From assembly GCA_018398765.1 (NCBI GenBank), contig JAHBMJ010001638.1:1-64000 (forward strand): a stretch of DNA of 64,000 nt, in the 5' to 3' direction. Each line of letters starts with the position of its first letter. The first letter of the stretch is position 1. The notes under the pieces were generated by a model, which saw only the letters and a program-made list of their open reading frames with translations, was not told where the DNA came from and made no database searches. Shown in pieces: positions 36,428 through 48,406 of the stretch. The DNA comes from Chromera velia (Eukaryota > Sar > Chromeraceae). The translations under genes and the position numbers were made by a program.

Positions 36428-37302
36428 AAGAGGGCGAGACGGCTCTCTTCAAAGCAGCTGGACAAAAGAAACCGGAGGTCTTGGAGGCACTCTTGACATG
36501 CAGGGGGTTGGACGTCAACGTGTCAAGGCGAGACGGAAGAACACCGCTGATGCAGACGGCGCGGGGGGGACGGTTGAAGAGTGCCAGGCGTTTGATAAGC
36601 ACCAACGCAAATGTCCACGCAAAGGACCTTAACGGCACGACAGCTTTGATGTTGGCGTCCTTGAATGGCCACACAGAGGTTGTTTCTCTTTTGCTGCAAA
36701 ACGATGCGGAGGTGAATGCAAAGAATCACAACGGTGTCACTGCTCTCATGCTTGCTGCGCAGAGAGGCCATTTGAATGTCTGCAGCATCCTTTTGAAAGA
36801 GAACGCGAATGTGAATGCGAAGGACACGAAAGGGGTTACGGCACTCATGTTGGCAGCTCAGCACGGGCGCACCGAGCTTGCAGCCTTGCTTGTTCAGGAG
36901 AAGGCGGATGTCAATGCCAAAGACTCAAGCTATGGTGCCAGTGCCCTTCTGCTTGCTGTAGAGAAGGGATACGCTCATTTGGTTTCCCTCCTACTTCGAG
37001 AGAAGGCAGACATCAACGCAAAGGACAGCAACGGCGTCACTGCATTGATGTTGGCGATCTTGAACAAAAAGACCGAGCTAGCCGCTTCGCTTGTCAGAGG
37101 CAGCGCGGATGTGAACGAGAGGAACGAGACGGGGGTCACGGCCCTGATGCTAGCGGTTCAAAATGGGTTTCGGGAGGGGGTGGAGATCCTTTTACAGGGG
37201 GGGGCGGACGCTTCAATTTCATCGAACGATGGAATGACCGCAGCATCAGTCGCAGCCGCGGGGGGTCACGGAGAGATTCTCAGTCTGTTGAATAGCCACT
37301 AG
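35903..37302 (+). CDS. Ankyrin-repeat protein (5' end uncertain)
   Basis: Two exons join in phase: up to 36047 (donor GTGAGT) and 36428-37302. The ATG at 35903 is only the first in frame. A pyrimidine-rich stretch ending TTTGCAG at 35958 suggests the exon may instead start there, with upstream exons missing. The second exon encodes about nine ankyrin repeats of 33 residues, most with the pattern NGVTALMLAAQ.GH..V...LL...A.VNAKD. There is no other domain and no membrane segment, and the protein ends soon after the last repeat. Ankyrin arrays bind partner proteins; the partner is not deducible. The acceptor is directly preceded by (GT)n, which follows a (CT)n run. Confidence 0.8.
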
Positions 37303-39954
37303 GTCGTTTTCTCTCTTTCCCCCTCGCCTTCTCTCTCGATCGTTTCACAGCCCTCGCACCATGCTGTCAGCAGAGGCGCTTGTTATCCTGGGGCAGGCAT
37401 GCATGCAGGAATAAGTTTAGAGGTGACGCTCGCATCTGTTTAAGTGCTGACTAGGCATCAGATTGGTTGGGCGAATTGATCAGCGAATAGCTGTGGCGCC
37501 TGAGGTATTGACAGGGGTCGGGGGCGGGGAGACATGAAGACGTCACGCTCCATGCAGGTATTGCTTGCTGACTGGGAGAAGTGCAAAATCACATGCACAC
37601 TCTCGAAGATCAAGAAATTGAGGGTTGAGGGAAGTTTAGAGGGAAGTGCAGTAATCGCATGTCGCTCCATCGCTACCGATCTCAGGCTTGGTAGGGTACA
37701 CAAGCCGCAAGCGTTCCATGCTCAAAAGATTTTTTGTTTTGTTTGCTGACTAAATGGCTGCCGAGTTTTGTACATTAATTGTACAGAAACTTTAGAATTG
37801 GTAGTATTTGTGCGCTTATAAATTTAGCTGCAAAACATTGCCGTGTGTGTCAGTGAAGCTCAATTCTGGACTCTCTTTGCCACACTGGCAGTCCGACACA
37901 ACATTTTTGACGATGAAAGATCTTCAAATATATTAAAATATATGAATCAATATATATTTACGAGTGAATTGCTTTAATAGAGACCATTGTATATAGTTGA
38001 TAACGAACTTGAAGTAAATTTAGGAATAAGCTAGGAAATAAGTTTTTTTAGATTAAGACTCCACCTATAAATTATAGGCTATAATAGCCCTATACTATAT
38101 ATATGATACAGCGCATTATATGCAGGTCTCCGCGCTGCCTCACTCCCTCCCCCGCCTCCCCCCCTACCCCCCCCCTCCCCCAGCTTTTACCGATTATAGT
38201 ATGGCTAGATGCATGGTAATTTGCAATGCATGATCATCTAAATGACCATGCATACAATAAACTGAGCGTAATACTCTTGTGTCTTTTTTTAATATGGTTT
38301 GATTTCAGACTTGATTTATTCTAAGATTTATCATTGCCGCAAAACTGTGGTTAGTAATAGTTGGTTCTTTTTACTTTGAAATTAAGAGTGTTCACTATTG
38401 TTTGACTAAATACAGTTTTTTTAGCCAATGATGATCGATAAAAAAAAGTTTTTTTTCTTCTAAATTTTCTGTTTTGTTTGATTTAGTTTGATCATGAGTG
38501 CTATATAGCTGTATACGTTTAATATTTTTCATCTTTCAAAATGACTTAATTAAATGATTCGTTAAATGAGTCTTTACATGAATGCATAAAACCTAGCACT
38601 GTAGTAACACAAAACGATGATCGCTAGGATGATCGATGAAATGAACCGAACTAATGATCTAGCTAATTATATAATTTATAATTTTACTAGCAATTTTATA
38701 TCGTACTATGGATGTAGCTTAGACTATAGCTATGGATTGATCATAAAGTAAACAAATAAATCAATCTGCGGCCCGGGGCGGCGGCTGCTATGATCATTAT
38801 TAATCAAATATCGATCAATCATTGACAGAGACAAGTATATGAGGACTTCAGCGCAAAAAAAAATGTGTATGTGATCGTTTTTTAAATGTCTGAAAACCGA
38901 AGCGTACTTAGCATGGGCAGATCGACCAGTGAGGACTTTTGCGCAGCTGTCGATCACGCGAGCATGCGGCAGGCAGAACGATCCACCAAGAGACAAACTC
39001 GACTGGCGGCCAAGCCATTCTGATTTTTCTCATCAGATTCCGGCGTCTCCTTCATCCTTTTTTCACAACTGAAAACCGGGTTCAAAACCCATCTTGAAGG
39101 TGTTTCTGGTGGATTCCAAAACGTAGAAGAAACGCGTTTGGGTCCTCCCACCGTCAACTAAGACCACGAAAAACAACGAGCCTCGATCGGCTCATGGAAG
39201 AGCCTGAAAAGGACTTTTGGATTCACATGCGCAAGAAGAAGCAGCACCATCCCATTGACGCACGCTTGGACCATGCAATGCACTCATTGACCTTGTGCAT
39301 GAAGAGCACGCAGAAAAACGTCGACTACGGATAACAGAAACCAGGAATCGTGCACAACGTCTCGCTCAACAGTCAACAGTGGCAGACAGATCAGCAGGAA
39401 ATAACACTGCTTCCATCAACAAACAGAGAGACTGAAACGGAACGAGATAAAACAAGAGACAGAGCCCCTTTCTTGTCTGCGTCGTGCTGAAAGCGGACGC
39501 GCCGTGCTGACAGCAGACGAAGACGGAAGACGGAACTCATTCGTTCATTCATTCATTCATTCATTATTCAATGAACTACGATCGACTCATCTGAGCAGCT
39601 AACTGCGACCCCCTTCCCTTTCCCTCTGTTAGGGAAGCAGAGAGGAAAAAGGTTTCTTTTCAGCAGGGACGAAGGAAGAGACAGGGTCACGGGACTGCTT
39701 TCATGCACGCATGGATGCGTGCGTGCAAACATACAAGCAAAGATGAGAAGACAGACAAAGAGACACAAGAAAAGGAAGTTCACAGTGTCATGCCGAGCAG
39801 AGAAAAACGATCACGTGGGGCAGGGCATTAAACGTGCTCCACGTTCAACGCATGACTCCGCAATAACGAATATGCTTGAGAAGGACCCCAAATGAATGTT
39901 GCCATTTCACTCATGACGTTCACGCATACACGCACGCGCGCGCACGCACGCGCG

Positions 39955-39992
<38 letters not shown>

Positions 39993-40028
39993 AACAAGCA
40001 AGCAAGCACAGGACCACTTTTGCTGCAG

Positions 40029-40130
40029 GTTCCCCCCCTGATGGAGGAAGGCCAGCATCCCCTACTGCACAGCGGCGATCCGCAGGCAGAACACTTTAAT
40101 AACAGCACGCCCGTCCACCCCCCAATCTAA
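40029..40130 (+). other. Exon-like sequence ending in a stop
   Basis: CTTTTGCTGCAG acceptor followed by 33 open codons (VPPLMEEGQHPLLHSGD and so on) and TAA at 40128. It could be the last exon of an unseen plus-strand gene. No convincing upstream exon was found. Confidence 0.25.
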
Positions 40131-40717
40131 GCAAAGCGAATCAAAAATGAGCTTGCTTTCAGTTTCAGATAGAAGACAGAGATGAAGTAAAATACAAGTT
40201 CAAACACAGAGAGAAGATAGGCGAAAGAGCACACAGGGAGAACTTTCGGAAGGTTCACGGAAATACACTGGAATGAAGGAAAAGCGAAGAAGCCGACGGG
40301 CAGGGGCGGTCTGAGAATTAAAGCAAGAGAGTGAGAAATCTTCGGTGCCTGGGCAAAAAAGAGTTCATCTTAGCCCGCCTCTCGTTCTCAGTCTCTTCTA
40401 GGATCACCCCTGCCCAAAACAACACCCCGGCATCAGGAACCAGCAGAGCAACACAGACACCCGTGCTGGCCTGTAGAAGAGTTGATATTCACCTGCAGTG
40501 CATGTAGTCCTTCCTCTCTCTTCTTCTTTTGTCCGTTCTTTTTTTTTTTGTTTCATCTCCCTTTCAAACGTCTTCTTTTGTCCATTTTCACTTTTTGTTT
40601 CACCTCCCTTACACACAACGAAAAGTGAGACTGTCAAACCGACTCCAACAACAACAACAACAATTCGATTCGTCAATTCATTCGTACTTTACAGCAACCT
40701 GAAGAATTTTCACACAC

Positions 40718-40721
<4 letters not shown>

Positions 40722-40766
<45 letters not shown>

Positions 40767-40960
40767 ACGAAAGAAAGAAAGAAAGAAAAGAACGAACGAA
40801 CGAACGAACGAAAGAAAGAAAGAAAGAAAGAAAGAGCGAAAGAACGAACGAACGAAAGAAAGAAAAGAAAGAAAAGAAAGAAAAGAAAGAAAAGAAAGAA
40901 AAGAAAGAAAAGAAAGAAAGAAAGAAAGAAAGAAAAGAAACAAACAAAGAACGAAAGAAA
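40722..40960 (+). repeat. Purine tract (GA)n, (GAAC)n and (GAAA)n
   Basis: GA dinucleotides, then GAAA/GAAC tetranucleotides, then AAAGA pentanucleotides, nearly all purine on this strand for about 240 bp. Confidence 0.95.
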
Positions 40961-41019
40961 CAGACAAACTGCCGACCCCCAAGATTATTTATTTCCTTCA
41001 CCTAATTCCTGTCTCGGCA

Positions 41020-41057
<38 letters not shown>

Positions 41058-41625
41058 GACACGGACACATCGACCGCACATGCAGCAGACATGCATGGAC
41101 GCAGCAAGCATACATTGATGCTCCTCGATTTTTCCTACCGCAGATCAGACTGTCTTTGCACATCGGCCCTCCCTCTTGTCTGGCCTCAGCTCATTCTTTT
41201 TTCTCATTCGATCCGACGGCCTCTCTCCTTTCTCCCCTTGCTTCCCTTCCCCGCTGACCCGCACGCCCAGTCGAACGAAGGAAAAAAAGGGCAGCAAGGA
41301 ACTGACTGGCGCCTCTCTTTGGGCAGAAAGAGGACAGGGCTAGACTTCCTTTTCCCACACTCGCACAGGTGACTCGACTGTCCTCTCTGCTCCAATTCCA
41401 GACATCCTCCCTCTCCCCCTCCCTTCCCCCCTTCTTTGAATGATGCTTTGATGGATGGATCAAATAGGTTGGCCCCCGGTGACAACACACACGCAAACAG
41501 ACAGAGCCTCTCTCGCTGGCTCACTGCGGAAGCCAGCAGAAGACAGACAAACAAACGAATAAGCAAACAATTACACAGCGCAGAGCATTTTATCGCAACT
41601 CATCCATCAAATCCTTTTCCCAACC

Positions 41626-41661
<36 letters not shown>

Positions 41662-41876
41662 GTCTGTCCCCTTCTCTACTGCAAGATGCATGCAGGACAA
41701 ACTTCGCATTCCCACCTACTTTTCCATCTCCCTCTCCTCCCATCCATCCTCACCTCTCTCTCTCTCTCGCCCTTCCCCTCTTCTTCTCTCACCATGGATG
41801 CGTGGAGAGGAGAAGGCAGGCAGGGCCCATGCTTGCCTGCCTGGATGCCCCCCCCCTCATGACCTGCAGTGAGTGA

Positions 41877-42784
41877 CTAGTAGTGTTTCGGCTTCTGCAG
41901 ACCCAAATGCAGAATGATGGTGGCAGCCCCCGCGAGCCCCGAGGCGATCCCTGTGTACACGCAGATGGACAGGGTCCTCTGCGCACGGGGACGGTCCTCC
42001 TGCTTCACCAGAAGGGAGACCAGAACCTGCACACACACACACACACACACACACGCATGTAGTTCAAATTGAAAGAGAGCAGACAAACTACTGCACCAAC
42101 ATGGCCCTGTGCAGTTCGCCTAGCTCTTTCCGCTGACCAGCGAAGGGAACCCCTCTTCGCATGAAAAAGCAAGCCAGAAGGCATGGTCAACCCCGACTTG
42201 CCTTCTTGAGCCGGCACGCATGAAATGACTTTTGTTCTATGACGTCTTCAAGATTTTTCCTGAAAATCGCAAAAGAATCATATGCGACACGATTCGTCCC
42301 CTTCACCCACAACACCCATGCGTTAATTTGTCTGTCATACAGTCCCTCTGACTGACGACGGTCTCCTGAGTCATTATTTGATGTACCAAAGAGAGGCACA
42401 AATTCATTCATTGCGATAATGACTGCCGAAGTACCCATGCACCAACTTCCTCCTCATGATCCGTGCAAGAAAGACATAGAAAGCGTCAGTTTCCTTCATG
42501 CGCTCTCTATGAGTTAGTGACTCACTCACTCCCTTAATTACCTGAGCAGCTCCCTCGTTCAGTGCTGCGAGGGTGAAAAGCGCCGAATCTGCTGCGATGA
42601 TGTTGGGAGGGACCTGCAATGGAGGCGCACATGCGAATCAAAAACACGAAGAGTGATCAGTCCTTCCACTGGCACATCGACATGCAGCACGAGACACAGG
42701 AGAGTGTGACAGGAAGAAAAGCAGCGAAGGGAAGAGTGGAAAGCTGCGCAGATATGAGACACCCTGAGCGTTTAATTCTCTCTA

Positions 42785-42854
<70 letters not shown>

Positions 42855-44594
42855 GACAGACAGACAGACCTGCCACGCTCGGGCCTGCTCCATCGTCATG
42901 GACGACTGCGGAGTGAACCGGAAGCCGAACGAGTTGAAGAAGAGGGCGGCACTCAGCACGACGGCCCCCGTGAGGATCACAGACAGGCCCGCCATGACCA
43001 CGGGACGGCCCCACTTTCTCTGGGGGAGGAAGAACGCCAACAGGCGACCCGCGAAGTCCCCACCCAATTTGGCGTCAATCAACGCCTGTCCGCAAAATGC
43101 ACCCCCAACAAAAGTCAAAAACGGAAGAGAGAGGAACGCAACCGCTCGACCCAGGAAAGCGCAAAACTGAATGATCTTCAAAGCAACTCGGGTCTCTGAG
43201 TCCAAAGTTTTGGGCTCTTTCGAAACAGAGTCGGAGACGTCAGTCGACTGGTGTGAGACAGCAGCCTTGGTCTCATCAGCAGGAATCCCCCCCTTCAATT
43301 CGAATTGAGGGGGGGCGGTGTTGACGTGTTCAGGAGCGGGATTGATGACCTCTCCCTTCTCCTCCTCGGCAGTCGCATCGACACGGTCACCACCTGCCGT
43401 CGACACAACGGAGGCGAGGAGACTGGGGCTACTACCCAGACGACTGAACCTCCCAGCGTCCTCACTCACTTTTCCCTCAACCGCCTGGGGCCCCAGGCCC
43501 CTCTCGAGATCTCCCTCTTGTCCCCCTGTCTGCTGTCTATCTGCTTGTTTTCTGTTCTTCTCTCTCTCTGCAGAAGGCGAAGGGGACTGATCCGAGCTTC
43601 CTGATACTGTCGCTGTCGCGTTCGATGATGAGACAGGAGTGGGAAGGGTGAGGGGAGCCTCGACATCCACGCGGTCACGTCCCTCATCATCTGGGACGGT
43701 TGTCCCCTTCTTCTTCAAACCCTTCTCCACCTCCATCTCGTCACTTGAGTTGCAGGGTCGAGGGGGGAAGCGGTTTTTCAAAATTGAAGCTCCAATAATA
43801 AGGCCTACTGATGCGCAAACCGCAAGGGGGATAGAGAAGAACTGAAGGACTTTGACTTCATTGGCGTCGGGGCCGAAGCGGAGGCCGTAGCGGATCGTCA
43901 GCAATGCTCCTGCGGCTGCGATTCCTGTCCCGAGCTGCACGGCGGGAGGCAGCTTTGCACCCGCAGGCGCAACTGCCTGTACGCCCCAGGAGAGAAAGGC
44001 GGTCGAGCATATGCCCGTGAGGACACAGAGGCTCAACACAGTACCCCGGGAATGGGAGGAGGGAAAGGCGAGAGGAAAAACGATAACCCCCAACAGAATT
44101 GCAAGGAGGGGAACTCGAATAAACAGCATCACTCGCTTTCCCACAAGCCTGTCGAGGGGTTTGTCGACGTAAAGCTGGAGGAAGAGAGCGCCGGCCCTGC
44201 AAAGAATCGATTGGAACAGTCATCAATGCATGTGCCACGCGAAGACTGCAAAGAATCGATTGGAACAGTCATCAATGCATGTGCCGTGAGAAGAATGAAC
44301 AGGACATCACTCATTGGACCCGACTTTGAGGACATGGTCGACCTACCCAGGCAGAAAGATGGCCATGATCATGAAGAGGAACAGCATGTTCGCGGTAAAA
44401 ATCTGCTGAAAGTACGCTGCGGAGGCCGTGAGGAATGCAAGCGGAGTCTGTTGAGCAATCCCCAAGAGGATCGCAAAAAGGAACTTCTCAACATCAGAGA
44501 AACGAGCGCCCTTCTCTATCCGCTTCCCATCAGGCTCTACCACGGGCGTAGTGTCCTTTGCTTTCGCAATCGGATTGTCACTGTCCAGCGTCAT
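41877..44594 (-). CDS. Equilibrative nucleoside transporter-like membrane protein
   Basis: Four exons in phase: 44594-44347, 44196-42870, 42613-42542, 42026-41877 (1797 nt, 598 residues), starting at a true ATG. The ENT (SLC29) family moves nucleosides across membranes by facilitated diffusion. The first membrane helix (LFAILLGIAQQTPLAFLTAS) sits where ENTs have theirs, followed by an ENT-like block (QLYVDKPLDRLVGKR, then IRVPLLAILLGV) and further hydrophobic helices. A polar loop of about 200 residues rich in Ser/Glu/Asp separates the two helix bundles, matching the large central loop of ENTs. Helices resume with FCAFLGRAVAFLSLPFLTF and end near the C-terminus with GLAGAATIILHLGL. The classic PWN of helix 1 is absent, so the substrate is uncertain. 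Exon 1 and its upstream region occur twice. Confidence 0.75.
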
Positions 44595-45346
44595 CCTTAG
44601 AGATCTGGCAGAACTCTTGCTGGACACAAGGAGGATTTTATGCTCGAGACGTCGACTCAGAGTGTGCCGCAAACGTTCAGTTTTCTGACTCAAAAGAACA
44701 TCTCACTCCAAAACCGTGATACGCTCGTTCAGACAAGAGAAAAAGACGTCAGTGCATCTCTTCACTTTGCCATGAGGGTGCAAAGATGTCTAGAATCCAT
44801 CTTTCATGTCCTGTCGCGAGCAGATCGATTCGAACGGCGGAGCATGCAGTCCCCAACCGGCTCCCACCGCGGCGGCGCGGCCGCGGGGGCCCATGCAGTG
44901 GCCCGGCCATGCATGCTTGGGCGGTCCCCAGCTGAAGCCCACGCACCCATATACTGCACTGAGTCCTTTCCACACCCCAACTATCTCGATCTTCTGGTCG
45001 ATTAATTAGTCTAGAATAGTTTAGAATAGTTTACTGGTCTAACTATTAGTGTCTGGTTCGATCTTTCTGCCAGGATGTTACTTTTAATCACTTTTAATTT
45101 TTTTAATTGATATAGTAGTGCATTTAAAATTAGAAATATGGTAAATGTAACTAAGTGTAACTGTAACTAAAAAATAATAAAAATAGAACTTAGGCTACTT
45201 AACTGGTAAAAACATAAAAAAACCACAGAATGAAAAAAAAAAAAAACAACGACACAAACAAAGAAAGGAAGTAGAGAGAAAAGAATCAAAAAGAATGTAA
45301 GAGAGAGAAATCAAACGAAAGGAGGGGAGAGACAGGGGAGAAACAG

Positions 45347-45396
<50 letters not shown>
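44198..45396. repeat. Copy A of a 1.2 kb direct duplication
   Basis: Includes the transporter's first exon, its 5' flank and an AT-rich part up to a (GA)n run. The same sequence recurs 1266 bp downstream with no differences noticed in the coding part. It starts with two units of a 49 bp repeat (GCAAAGAATCGATTGGAACA and following bases). Confidence 0.95.
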
Positions 45397-45397
45397 N
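45397..45397. other. Ambiguous base (N) at the duplication junction
   Basis: A single N lies between the (GA)n run of copy A and the 49 bp repeats leading into copy B. It suggests an assembly join. Confidence 0.98.
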
Positions 45398-45463
45398 ATG
45401 TGCCACGCGAAGACTGCAAAGAATCGATTGGAACAGTCATCAATGCATGTGCCACGCGAAGAC

Positions 45464-46612
45464 TGCAAAGAATCGATTGGAACAGTCATCAATGCATGTG
45501 CCACGCGAAGACTGCAAAGAATCGATTGGAACAGTCATCAATGCATGTGCCGTGAGAAGAATGAACAGGACATCACTCATTGGACCCGACTTTGAGGACA
45601 TGGTCGACCTACCCAGGCAGAAAGATGGCCATGATCATGAAGAGGAACAGCATGTTCGCGGTAAAAATCTGCTGAAAGTACGCTGCGGAGGCCGTGAGGA
45701 ATGCAAGCGGAGTCTGTTGAGCAATCCCCAAGAGGATCGCAAAAAGGAACTTCTCAACATCAGAGAAACGAGCGCCCTTCTCTATCCGCTTCCCATCAGG
45801 CTCTACCACGGGCGTAGTGTCCTTTGCTTTCGCAATCGGATTGTCACTGTCCAGCGTCATCCTTAGAGATCTGGCAGAACTCTTGCTGGACACAAGGAGG
45901 ATTTTATGCTCGAGACGTCGACTCAGAGTGTGCCGCAAACGTTCAGTTTTCTGACTCAAAAGAACATCTCACTCCAAAACCGTGATACGCTCGTTCAGAC
46001 AAGAGAAAAAGACGTCAGTGCATCTCTTCACTTTGCCATGAGGGTGCAAAGATGTCTAGAATCCATCTTTCATGTCCTGTCGCGAGCAGATCGATTCGAA
46101 CGGCGGAGCATGCAGTCCCCAACCGGCTCCCACCGCGGCGGCGCGGCCGCGGGGGCCCATGCAGTGGCCCGGCCATGCATGCTTGGGCGGTCCCCAGCTG
46201 AAGCCCACGCACCCATATACTGCACTGAGTCCTTTCCACACCCCAACTATCTCGATCTTCTGGTCGATTAATTAGTCTAGAATAGTTTAGAATAGTTTAC
46301 TGGTCTAACTATTAGTGTCTGGTTCGATCTTTCTGCCAGGATGTTACTTTTAATCACTTTTAATTTTTTTAATTGATATAGTAGTGCATTTAAAATTAGA
46401 AATATGGTAAATGTAACTAAGTGTAACTGTAACTAAAAAATAATAAAAATAGAACTTAGGCTACTTAACTGGTAAAAACATAAAAAAACCACAGAATGAA
46501 AAAAAAAAAAAACAACGACACAAACAAAGAAAGGAAGTAGAGAGAAAAGAATCAAAAAGAATGTAAGAGAGAGAAATCAAACGAAAGGAGGGGAGAGACA
46601 GGGGAGAAACAG

Positions 46613-46651
<39 letters not shown>

Positions 46652-46662
46652 AGAGAAAGAGA
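45464..46662. repeat. Copy B of the 1.2 kb direct duplication
   Basis: Offset 1266 bp from copy A. More copies of the 49 bp unit precede it (45398-45510). After the (GA)n run it continues into the (GAAA)n tract at 46735, whereas copy A stops at the N. Confidence 0.95.
45613..45860 (-). pseudogene. Second copy of transporter exon 1
   Basis: Matches 44347-44594 with the same ATG, open frame and GTAGGT donor. No downstream transporter exons follow on its own side, so it could serve as an alternative first exon or be an assembly duplicate. Confidence 0.7.
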
Positions 46663-46734
46663 CAGAGCCAGACGATAAGAAAGGAAAGAAAACAGGAAGG
46701 AACGAAGGAACCAGTGAAGGAACAACAAAACTTG

Positions 46735-46812
46735 AATGAAAGAGGCAAAAAAGAAAGAAAGAAAGAAAAAAAGAAAGAAAAGAAAGAAAGAAAGAAAGAA
46801 AGAAAAGAACGA

Positions 46813-46844
<32 letters not shown>

Positions 46845-46890
46845 GAGAAAGAAAGAAAGAAAAGAAAGAAAGAAAGAAAGAAAGAAAGAC

Positions 46891-46921
<31 letters not shown>

Positions 46922-47050
46922 GAAGGAAGGAAGGAAGGAAGGAAGGACGGGAGAAAGGAAGGACACAGGAAGGAAGGAAGGAAACATATCAAAAAGGAAA
47001 AAAGAAAAGAAGATAGGCAGACCGATAGACAGACAGACAGACAGACAGAC

Positions 47051-47085
<35 letters not shown>

Positions 47086-47221
47086 ACGAACGAAAGAAAG
47101 AAAGAAAGAAAGACAGCAAGCAAGGAAGGAAGGAAAGAAAGAAAGAAAGAAAGAAAGAAAGAAAAAAAGAAAGAAAAGAAAGAAAGAAAGAAAGAAAAGA
47201 AAGAAAGAAAGAAAGAAAGAA

Positions 47222-47265
<44 letters not shown>

Positions 47266-47305
47266 AATAGAAAAAGAAAGAAAGAAATAGAAAAAGAAAG
47301 AAAAC
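46735..47305 (+). repeat. Long (GAAA)n purine tract
   Basis: About 570 bp of GAAA with GGAA and GACA sub-blocks. One strand is almost pure purine, so triplex (H-DNA) formation is possible. Confidence 0.97.
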
Positions 47306-47899
47306 TGCACGTGAGGACCGGCACCGTCATGGTCTTTAGACAGGGGTGGGGGGGTGGGGGGGCGCCCCTGCGGAGGGGGATTCTTCTGATGCTGTGTCTT
47401 CGACAGGCAGACAGACAGACAGACAGAAAGGAAGAAAACTGGAAACATGGAAGGGAGGGAGGCTGGAATGAAATATAGACGGATGAAAGACGCGGAAGGA
47501 AGAGCGAGTGGACTAAGGAAACGGGCGCCCACCTAGGCCGGCATTGAAGCAGATGAGTGAGTACCTAAAGAACAACTGATAAGCGACTTGGGAGGAATAC
47601 AGCTAGACAAACAAAGCACTCGGACACACGGACGCAAGCAGGGAGGGAACGGCGCACGCGGGGCGAAAACAAAAAAGAAAAAGTGACGGACAGCGAAGGG
47701 AGGGTGGACACGGACGTAGAAACTCGAGCAAAACGTTTGAAGGAACTGTAGAGCGCGCATGGTTGGAGCTGCAACACACGGAAAGAAATTGCGAGATGGC
47801 AGGCTTCACTGAGCGCCGAGCTCTCAAAGAGGGCATCTCATGGAAGTGAATGAAGGGAGACGCAGGAGACTCCACACGCATATACGTACAATTAGTGTG
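47306..47899. other. Intergenic, no gene recognised
   Basis: A G-rich patch lies at 47342-47380 and (CAGA)n near 47405-47425. The open frames on the minus strand look like low-complexity by-products. Confidence 0.5.
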
Positions 47900-48406
47900 T
47901 CATGACGCCTGTGCAACCTCGAGCATTGGTTGCAAAGATCCGTCTTCGAACATCTCTCTGGTGATATCAAGACCCCCAAGGAACTCTCCTTGAACGAACA
48001 ACTGGGGAATAGTCGGCCAGTTCGAGTACTTCTTCACTTTCTCCCGAATCCAGGGATCTGCCATGACGTCAACCGCTTTGAAGTCCTGCACGTTACAGTC
48101 TTGTAGTATCTGGACAATTTTTCGAGAGAAGCCACACTGAGGATTGGAGGGTGTGCCCTTCATGAACAAAACTATGTTCGAGGAGTTGACCAACTCCTCT
48201 ACACGGCCCATCTCAACGGCATCGGGACTCCCGCCGTCTCCGCCGAAAGAAAAAAGAGAGACAGACCGCGGCCTCTGTCCTGCATGGCTCAAGGGTGGTC
48301 GCGCCCAAAATGAAAACGCTGTCACACTACAGGGCAGGACAAGCAAGGAAACTCCAAAGCACAAGGATAACCATGTAAGGAGCGCCCGAGGCGGTCTCTG
48401 CATCAT
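47900..48406 (-). CDS. Monothiol (CGFS) glutaredoxin, probably plastid-targeted
   Basis: Single-exon ORF of 168 residues. CGFS glutaredoxins bind glutathione-ligated 2Fe-2S clusters and pass them to apoproteins. The catalytic block KGTPSNPQCGFSRK holds the single active Cys; WPTIPQLFV provides the cis-Pro loop and GEFLGGLDI the GG-D glutathione-binding motif. The start is the first of two ATGs (48406, 48403); the frame upstream is open but lacks another ATG. The N-terminus has a hydrophobic stretch (LLTWLSLCFGVSLLVLPC) ending in VTA-FSF, then Arg/Ser-rich residues. This is a signal peptide plus a transit peptide with Phe at its start, the usual leader for a red-lineage secondary plastid. That targeting is an inference. 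It is divergent from the Mrt4 gene. Confidence 0.92.
   Translation of the reverse strand: MMQRPPRALLTWLSLCFGVSLLVLPCSVTAFSFWARPPLSHAGQRPRSVSLFSFGGDGGSPDAVEMGRVEELVNSSNIVLFMKGTPSNPQCGFSRKIVQILQDCNVQDFKAVDVMADPWIREKVKKYSNWPTIPQLFVQGEFLGGLDITREMFEDGSLQPMLEVAQAS

Larger units (their letters stand above)
37303..41876. other. Intergenic, repeat-rich, no firm gene
   Basis: From 37303 to 37740 only short frames are seen. About 37740-38760 is an AT-rich block with a C-rich stretch at 38135-38185. Around 39195-39335 a 46-codon frame (starting MEEPEKDFWIHMRKKK) looks protein-like but is isolated. About 40500-41870 is pyrimidine/purine-skewed with many simple repeats. Confidence 0.5.

Noticed and set aside
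42772-43014. Separate minus-strand ORF within the transporter region
   Set aside because: Out-of-frame reading of the transporter's second exon.
46552-47532. Long Phe/Ser/Leu- or Lys/Arg/Glu-rich frames
   Set aside because: Pure by-products of the GAAA purine tract.
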